In this document: in pieces, positions 1 to 6,109 of the stretch
How the letters are laid out: every line of letters begins with the position of its first letter
Numbering within the stretch: position 1 is the stretch's first letter
Assembly (NCBI GenBank): GCA_005889285.1
Contig: VBFF01000122.1
Location: forward strand, 1 to 6,109
DNA: 6,109 nucleotides
Direction of reading: 5' to 3'
Origin: Chloroflexota bacterium
GTDB lineage: Bacteria > Chloroflexota > Dormibacteria > CF-121
The notes under the pieces: model-generated
The model's database searches: none
Told to the model about the DNA's origin: nothing
The model's input: the letters and a program-made list of their open reading frames with translations, nothing else
Program-made: the position numbers and the translations under genes

Positions 1-2775
<2,775 letters not shown>

Positions 2776-2786
<11 letters not shown>

Positions 2787-2931
2787 TCGATCCAGGCGGC
2801 TGTCTTCGGAGAGGACCTGGGCCGTTCGCGCGGAGGGGACACGCCGGCGAGCTCTCGATCGCCCTCAGGCTCTTGAAGAAGATGGAAGGCCGCTTGCCGC
2901 AGTCGGCGCAGCGATACTCGTAAATGGGCAT
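2776..2931 (-). CDS. FmdB family zinc-ribbon protein, N-terminal fragment (frame-disrupted)
   Basis: The ATG at 2929-2931 opens MPIYEYRCADCGKRPSIFFK, a textbook FmdB/CxxC_CXXC_SSSS zinc-ribbon start with the first knuckle at Cys8 and Cys11. FmdB-type proteins are small putative regulatory or metal-binding proteins of uncertain role. The second knuckle should be CPxCG; here it begins as ACP (Cys31) and then reads LRANGPGPLRRQPPGSNER to a TAG at 2776, so the fourth cysteine is missing. The expected continuation lies in another frame (2604-2786). The interval between the CP and the SEDSRLD linker is about 25 nt, against roughly 54 nt by my recollection of family length, suggesting a net deletion of about 29 nt. 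AGGG lies 6 nt before the ATG as a possible ribosome binding site. This is first in a minus-strand operon with eno and the UPF0182 gene. It is likely a pseudogene, or a sequence error. Confidence 0.7.
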
Positions 2932-2940
2932 CGGTCGCCC

Positions 2941-2952
2941 TAAACTTAGCGC
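2941..2952 (+). promoter_or_regulatory. Divergent promoter between fmdB-like gene and phasin-like gene; TAAACT -10 box
   Basis: The gap between the two divergent starts is only 21 nt (2932-2952). On the plus strand TAAACT (2941-2946) fits a TAnnnT -10 box and ends 6 nt before the phasin-like ATG, so transcription would begin at or next to the start codon (leaderless). On the minus strand the overlapping TAAGTT (2943-2948) could serve the fmdB-like gene. No good -35 element is seen for either. This is inference from motif and spacing only. Confidence 0.4.
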
Positions 2953-3339
2953 ATGGCAGAACAGCATCAGCATTCCGAAGGCACCGAACGCGTCCGAGAG
3001 GCGATCCGCGACGGCTTCACCATCATGCTGGGCGCGGCCAGCTGGGCGTTCGAGCAGGGCGACCGCCTGGTCGAGACCTGGTTGCACCAGGGGCAGGTCA
3101 GCCGCGAGGAGGGCCGGCGGCGCTTCGAAGAGTTCGCAGCAAGCTCCCGACGCCGCGGCGAGGACCTCAGTCGACGTGTGTCCGAGGGCATGCGATCATC
3201 GATGCCGGTCGCGACCCGCGATCAGGTCGCCAGCCTCGAGCGGCAGGTTGCCGAGCTCAAGCAGCAAATCGAATCGATGAAGAGCGCCGGCGCAATGCCG
3301 CCGCCTTCAGGGCCGACGTCGACGCGCGAACGAAGCTAA
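2953..3339 (+). CDS. Phasin-like / PHA granule-associated coiled-coil protein
   Basis: This encodes a 128-residue soluble protein with no signal peptide. Residues 10-45 form an amphipathic helix (VREAIRDGFTIMLGAASWAF). The central stretch VSREEGRRRFEEFAASSRRR (49-68) resembles the region that links the helices of phasin-superfamily proteins (PhaF/PhaI-like). Residues 87-110 (ATRDQVASLERQVAELKQQI and onward) form a heptad-like coiled coil, followed by a Pro/Ser-rich tail. Family members coat polyhydroxyalkanoate granules or act as small coiled-coil scaffolds, but no PHA synthase is visible here, so a storage role is inference. The ATG has no Shine-Dalgarno; a TAAACT box 6 nt upstream suggests leaderless expression. 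It is the only plus-strand gene, it diverges from the fmdB-like gene, and its stop overlaps the PBP stop by 4 nt (CTAA, 3336-3339). Confidence 0.75.
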   Translation: MAEQHQHSEGTERVREAIRDGFTIMLGAASWAFEQGDRLVETWLHQGQVSREEGRRRFEEFAASSRRRGEDLSRRVSEGMRSSMPVATRDQVASLERQVAELKQQIESMKSAGAMPPPSGPTSTRERS

Positions 3340-5324
3340 CCGTGCTTCTTGTGGCGCCCTTGGCCCTGGCCACCTCCGCCGCACCCTTCGTCGCAGCCGG
3401 CCGGGGCCGGCGGTTGCTGCGACTGCGCCACCTGGTCGGTCCCGGGCAATAAGTAGGCGGTATAGCCGTTCATGTTCACCGCGTGCAGTCCGTCAGGAAC
3501 GGCAAACCAGCTGTCCGGCTGGCCATTCAGCGCCTGCGTCATGAAACCGTGGAAGATCGGCGCCGCGCCGACGATGCCGCTGACGTTGCGCATCGGCGTG
3601 TGATCCGCGTTCCCCACCCACACGGCGACGGCGAGGTTGGGCGTGAAGCCGACGGTCAGGTTGTCGCGGAAGTCGTTCGTCGTCCCGGTCTTGGCGGCGA
3701 CGTGGTGTCCGGGAATCACGAGATCGCTGTTCCGGCCGAAGGCGAGGGAACGGTTGCGGTCGTCGGACAGCATCTGCCCCATGATGAAGCTGACCTGCGG
3801 ACTGAGCGCCGGCTTGCCGTTGCGAGCTGGATCAAAACGGTAGAGGGTGCTGCCGTCGTGCGCCGTGATCCGCAGGATCGGCTGCGGGTGTTCGTAGGTG
3901 CCCTGCGCGGCCAGCGTGCCGGCGCCGGCGGCCATCTCAATCAGCGGCACTTCATAACCGCCGAGCGTCAAGCTCGGCTGGTAACTACTGGCCGGCTGAT
4001 TGAGCGATGTCAGGCCCATGCGGCGCGCCACGTCGACGACGCGATCCGTACCCGTGCCCAGTTCGACTTTGACGGCCGGAATATTGAAGGAGTTGCCCAG
4101 GGCGAAGGGCAGCGGCTGCCACCCGTGATACGAGCCGTCGTAGTTGTGCGGCGTGTAGGTGCTGCCGTCGGGCATGCGGACGTTGATCGGCTGGTCCAGC
4201 ACCCAGGAGCCCATGGTGAACTTCTGCGACTCGACGGCGGCGGTGTAGGTGAAGATCTTGAAGGCCGAACCGGGCTGGCGCGGCGTGATCGCCATGTTGT
4301 ACTGCCCGCCCGGCACGTCCGGGCCGGCTGACCCGACCATGGCGAGCACCGCGCCGGTCTTCGGATCGAGCGCGACCAGCGCGCCATCCGTCACGTGCTG
4401 GCCCTGTAATGCCATGACTTTCTCCCGCACCTGACGCTCGGCGATCGACTGCAGGTTCCAGTCGAGCGAGGTGATGACGGTCAATCCGCCGTTCTTGAGC
4501 AGCTCGCCCCCATAGGTCTTCTCCAGCTGCGCGGCGACCCAGTGCACAAAGCCAGGTGCCTTGACGTCGTCCGCGGTGGAGGCCTTCTGCGGGGTGAGCT
4601 TCTGCGCGTAGGCGGAATCCGCCTGCGCGGGCGTGATCGCGTGGTTGCGAACCATCGCGTCCAGCACCACGCGCTGGCGCCCCTTGGCGCCATTGAAGTT
4701 GGTGATGGGATCGAGCTCGGTAGGCGCCTGTGGCAGGCCGGCGAGGAAGCTGGCCTCGGCCAACGACAACTGGCTCGCGGGCTTGCCGAAATAGGTCTGC
4801 GCCGCCGCCTCGATCCCATAGGACCGATTGCCGTAGTAAATCCGATTGAGATAGGCCTCGAGGATCTGCGCCTTCGAGTACTGATGCTCGATCTCGACCG
4901 CGAGGATCGCCTCGTCCAGCTTGCGCAAGACCGACCGATCTTCTGACAGGTAGATGTTCTTGACGAGCTGCTGCGTGATCGTGCTGCCGCCCTGGTTGAA
5001 CCGAAGGTGCAGCAGGTCGTCCAAGCCGGCCTGGCCGGTGCGCAGCAGGTTCAGACCGCCGTGCTGGTAAAAGCTGCGGTCCTCGACGGCGATGGTCGCC
5101 TGCTGCATCGCCGGCGCGACCTGCTTCAGCGGCACGATGTGGCGCCGCTCTGAGCCCTGGTGGATTTCGGCCAGCAAGACGGTCCCGGTCCGGTCGTAGA
5201 TGCGGGTCGAGAGGGGCAGGCGGGCGGTGCTGAGATTGGAGGTGGAGGGCAGGCCGGCCCACACGTAGAGCAGGCCCGGAAGAACGACAAGGAGGATGGC
5301 GAGCAAGACGGCCGGCGCTACCAT
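3336..5324 (-). CDS. Class A penicillin-binding protein (bifunctional transglycosylase/transpeptidase)
   Basis: This polymerises lipid II into glycan strands and cross-links stem peptides outside the membrane. From the ATG at 5324 there are 662 residues. A membrane anchor occupies about 4-24. A GT51 domain follows, with catalytic Glu81 in VEDRSFYQHGG, the GGSTITQQLVKN block (112-123) and a second Glu near 138-144 in RKLDEAILAVEIE. The transpeptidase domain has SxxK with nucleophile Ser353 (PGSAFK), SxN at Ser412-Asn414 (GNSFN) and KTG at 545-547 (AAKTGTTND). All catalytic motifs are intact. The tail is Gly-rich, with two cysteines (GCDEGCGGGG, 643-652) and HKKHG at the end. There is no Shine-Dalgarno before 5324, and the frame remains open and strongly coding upstream, encoding a zinc ribbon (5325-5444), so the true protein may be about 702 residues. 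It is transcribed away from the NAD-salvage genes and converges on the phasin-like gene. Confidence 0.95.
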   Translation of the reverse strand: MVAPAVLLAILLVVLPGLLYVWAGLPSTSNLSTARLPLSTRIYDRTGTVLLAEIHQGSERRHIVPLKQVAPAMQQATIAVEDRSFYQHGGLNLLRTGQAGLDDLLHLRFNQGGSTITQQLVKNIYLSEDRSVLRKLDEAILAVEIEHQYSKAQILEAYLNRIYYGNRSYGIEAAAQTYFGKPASQLSLAEASFLAGLPQAPTELDPITNFNGAKGRQRVVLDAMVRNHAITPAQADSAYAQKLTPQKASTADDVKAPGFVHWVAAQLEKTYGGELLKNGGLTVITSLDWNLQSIAERQVREKVMALQGQHVTDGALVALDPKTGAVLAMVGSAGPDVPGGQYNMAITPRQPGSAFKIFTYTAAVESQKFTMGSWVLDQPINVRMPDGSTYTPHNYDGSYHGWQPLPFALGNSFNIPAVKVELGTGTDRVVDVARRMGLTSLNQPASSYQPSLTLGGYEVPLIEMAAGAGTLAAQGTYEHPQPILRITAHDGSTLYRFDPARNGKPALSPQVSFIMGQMLSDDRNRSLAFGRNSDLVIPGHHVAAKTGTTNDFRDNLTVGFTPNLAVAVWVGNADHTPMRNVSGIVGAAPIFHGFMTQALNGQPDSWFAVPDGLHAVNMNGYTAYLLPGTDQVAQSQQPPAPAGCDEGCGGGGQGQGRHKKHG
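3396..3411. repeat. Perfect 7-bp GC inverted repeat in the PBP tail
   Basis: GCCGGCC, a GG spacer and GGCCGGC form a perfect hairpin-capable palindrome inside the last codons of the PBP and about 57 nt beyond the phasin-like stop. No T-run follows on either strand, so it is not a classical intrinsic terminator. It could still slow read-through between the convergent genes, or it may simply be GC-rich coding sequence. Confidence 0.3.
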
Positions 5325-5444
5325 CCAGGGGCGGAAACGGACACGCCGGCCGGGGCCTGTGGCTCGGCCGCAGCCCGAGCAGAACCGGCTGTCGGGCTTG
5401 AGCGCGTCGCCGCAGTCGATGCAGAACGAGCTAGTGCGGTTGAC
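5325..5444 (-). other. In-frame zinc-ribbon extension of the PBP lacking a canonical start codon
   Basis: Upstream of the ATG at 5324 the PBP frame stays open for 40 codons back to an in-frame TAA at 5448-5450. The translation contains FCIDCGDALKPDSRFCSGCG, a C-x2-C-x10-C-x2-C zinc ribbon, then a basic stretch GRRVRFRPW directly before the membrane anchor, as expected for a cytoplasmic N-terminus (positive-inside rule). About 35 of 40 codons end in G or C, matching real genes here. No ATG, GTG or TTG occurs in these codons. The earliest codon, GTC at 5442-5444, lies 7 nt after a perfect TATAAT, where a leaderless transcript would begin. Either a non-AUG start is used, or a base is wrong (for example GTG read as GTC), or the segment is a fossil. 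I favour it being part of the protein. Confidence 0.65.
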
Positions 5445-5447
5445 GGG

Positions 5448-5996
5448 TTATATTATATCGAGAGGCTCACGAACTAAAGCAGGTGGGCGCCCAGGACTCC
5501 CTTGGGATGAGCCAGCGCCCAGCGCTCCGGCATGGCCCGGCCCGTCGAAGGTCTCGACGGCCGAGGCCGGGACCACGACCCGGTAGTCGCGGTTGCGCAG
5601 GTCGGCGACGGTGTGCAGCACGCAGATGTCGGTGCACACCCCGAGCACTGTGACCTGCTCGGGGTGGGCGGCGCGCAGCCGCGCCTCGAGGTCGGTTTCG
5701 AAGAAGCCGGAGTAGCGGCGCTTGCGGATCAACGTCGCATCCCGGAGCAGCGGCTGGAGCTCGGGGACCACTTCGGACTCGACCGTTCCGCGGACGCAGT
5801 GCACGGGAAAGACTTCGAACTCCCGGTCGTTCGGGTCGTGCGTGTCCGCCAGGAAGATGAGTTGGTCGCCCGCCCGCCGGCGCTCCTCGATAGAATCGCG
5901 AATCTTTGGGATGGCCGCGTCGCAGCGGGGAGAGGCGAGGTTCCCCTGCTTGCAGAAGCCGTTGAGCACGTCGACCACAATGGTCACGTTCGGCAC
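5448..5996 (-). CDS. Isochorismatase-family cysteine hydrolase, nicotinamidase-like (3' frameshift)
   Basis: This probably deamidates nicotinamide to nicotinate for NAD salvage. The catalytic set is visible: Asp9 in VVDVLNGF, a Lys at about 92 in IRKRRYSGFFETDL, and the nucleophile Cys125 in GVCTDICVLHT (119-129). Metal-site candidates are Asp51 and His53 in ADTHDPND and His66 in PVHCVRGT. The GTG start at 5994-5996 follows the stop of the NAPRTase-like gene by 2 nt, so the two form an operon, and that neighbour is the main reason to prefer nicotinamidase over other cysteine hydrolases. After FDGPGHA (150-156) the frame turns into low-complexity Gly/Ser/Pro sequence to a TAA at 5448. One base over, the sequence reads ERWALAHPKGVLGAHLL then TAG at 5474-5476, the C-terminus expected for this family. 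Removing one base near 5530 gives 173 residues. The catalytic core precedes the shift. Confidence 0.85.
   Translation of the reverse strand: MPNVTIVVDVLNGFCKQGNLASPRCDAAIPKIRDSIEERRRAGDQLIFLADTHDPNDREFEVFPVHCVRGTVESEVVPELQPLLRDATLIRKRRYSGFFETDLEARLRAAHPEQVTVLGVCTDICVLHTVADLRNRDYRVVVPASAVETFDGPGHAGALGAGSSQGSPGRPPALVREPLDII
5452..5457 (-). promoter_or_regulatory. Perfect -10 box TATAAT upstream of the PBP gene
   Basis: TATAAT on the minus strand stands out as an AT island in GC-rich sequence, 7 nt before the first possible codon of the zinc-ribbon extension. It lies in the 29-nt gap between the inferred original hydrolase stop (5474-5476) and that codon. The -35 region is weak (GCTTTA at 17-bp spacing). 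The spacing fits a leaderless mRNA for the PBP. Confidence 0.55.
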
Positions 5997-5998
5997 GG

Positions 5999-6109
5999 TC
6001 AGGTCACCGGCTCCAGCCGCGGGTTCGGGCGGTACCGCCTCCCGGCTTTGGCATTGGGCCGGCCCTCGACCATGACGACGTCGGCGGTGAAGTCATAGGT
6101 GCCCTGGAA
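5999..6109 (-). CDS. Probable nicotinate phosphoribosyltransferase, C-terminal end (pncB-like, partial)
   Basis: The last 36 codons of a minus-strand gene enter from the right edge, in frame from position 6109: FQGTYDFTADVVMVEGRPNA, then KAGRRYRPNPRLEPVT, and a TGA at 5999-6001. The pattern of a short EGRP segment, a Lys-x-Gly-Arg and then NPRLE near the terminus resembles the C-termini of nicotinate phosphoribosyltransferases from high-GC bacteria, which make nicotinate mononucleotide from nicotinate and PRPP. The nicotinamidase-like gene starts 2 nt downstream and would supply its substrate, which strengthens the assignment. Only the tail is visible and no catalytic residue can be checked, so the call rests on a short resemblance plus context. 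Confidence 0.55.
   Translation of the reverse strand, partial: FQGTYDFTADVVMVEGRPNAKAGRRYRPNPRLEPVT

Noticed and set aside
3483..4331. 282-codon plus-strand open frame
   Set aside because: It lies antisense to the PBP transpeptidase domain, whose active-site motifs are intact in the minus frame, and its own translation is Arg/Gly/Val-rich with no motif.
3985..5262. 425-codon minus-strand open frame
   Set aside because: It is a shifted frame of the PBP, rich in Arg, Ala, Gly and Pro, and lacks any recognisable fold.
5532..6098. 188-codon plus-strand open frame opposite the cysteine hydrolase
   Set aside because: The minus strand encodes conserved catalytic motifs; the plus translation is a GC-rich shadow.

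Overview
The window is dense, GC-rich bacterial DNA with short intergenic gaps, GTG starts, overlapping genes and strong G/C preference at third codon positions. The gene content (a UPF0182 membrane protein, a class A PBP, and an FmdB-type zinc-ribbon protein whose C-terminal half contains [11 protein letters not shown]) suggests a terrestrial Chloroflexota or Dormibacterota-like lineage. That placement is inference from protein style only, and other high-GC Gram-positive-type groups are not excluded.

Layout from the right edge leftwards, mostly on the minus strand. A probable nicotinate phosphoribosyltransferase C-terminus (5999-6109) is followed 2 nt later by a nicotinamidase-like cysteine hydrolase (5448-5996); together they would convert nicotinamide to nicotinate to nicotinate mononucleotide in NAD salvage. 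The hydrolase carries a clear one-base frameshift near its 3' end. Its original stop is at 5474-5476, which leaves a 29-nt gap holding a perfect TATAAT box. Next comes a class A penicillin-binding protein (ATG at 5324, stop at 3336). Its reading frame continues upstream for 40 strongly coding codons that encode a four-cysteine zinc ribbon but contain no canonical start codon. The PBP gene converges with, and overlaps by 4 nt, a small plus-strand phasin-like coiled-coil gene (2953-3339). Diverging from the phasin gene is a minus-strand operon: an FmdB-type zinc-ribbon gene broken into two frames (2776-2931 and 2604-2786), enolase (eno, 1321-2607) and a UPF0182 seven-helix membrane protein (1-1328) that runs off the left edge. 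The last three reading frames overlap by 4 nt (GTGA) and 8 nt, consistent with translational coupling.

These are mostly housekeeping genes: NAD salvage, peptidoglycan synthesis, glycolysis and a conserved membrane protein. I see no defence system, mobile element, CRISPR array, tRNA or rRNA, and no non-coding stretch above 30 nt. The items most worth a second look are the zinc-ribbon extension of the PBP with its possible leaderless non-AUG start, the two disrupted genes (which may be biological or sequence errors), and -10 boxes lying 6-7 nt upstream of first codons.
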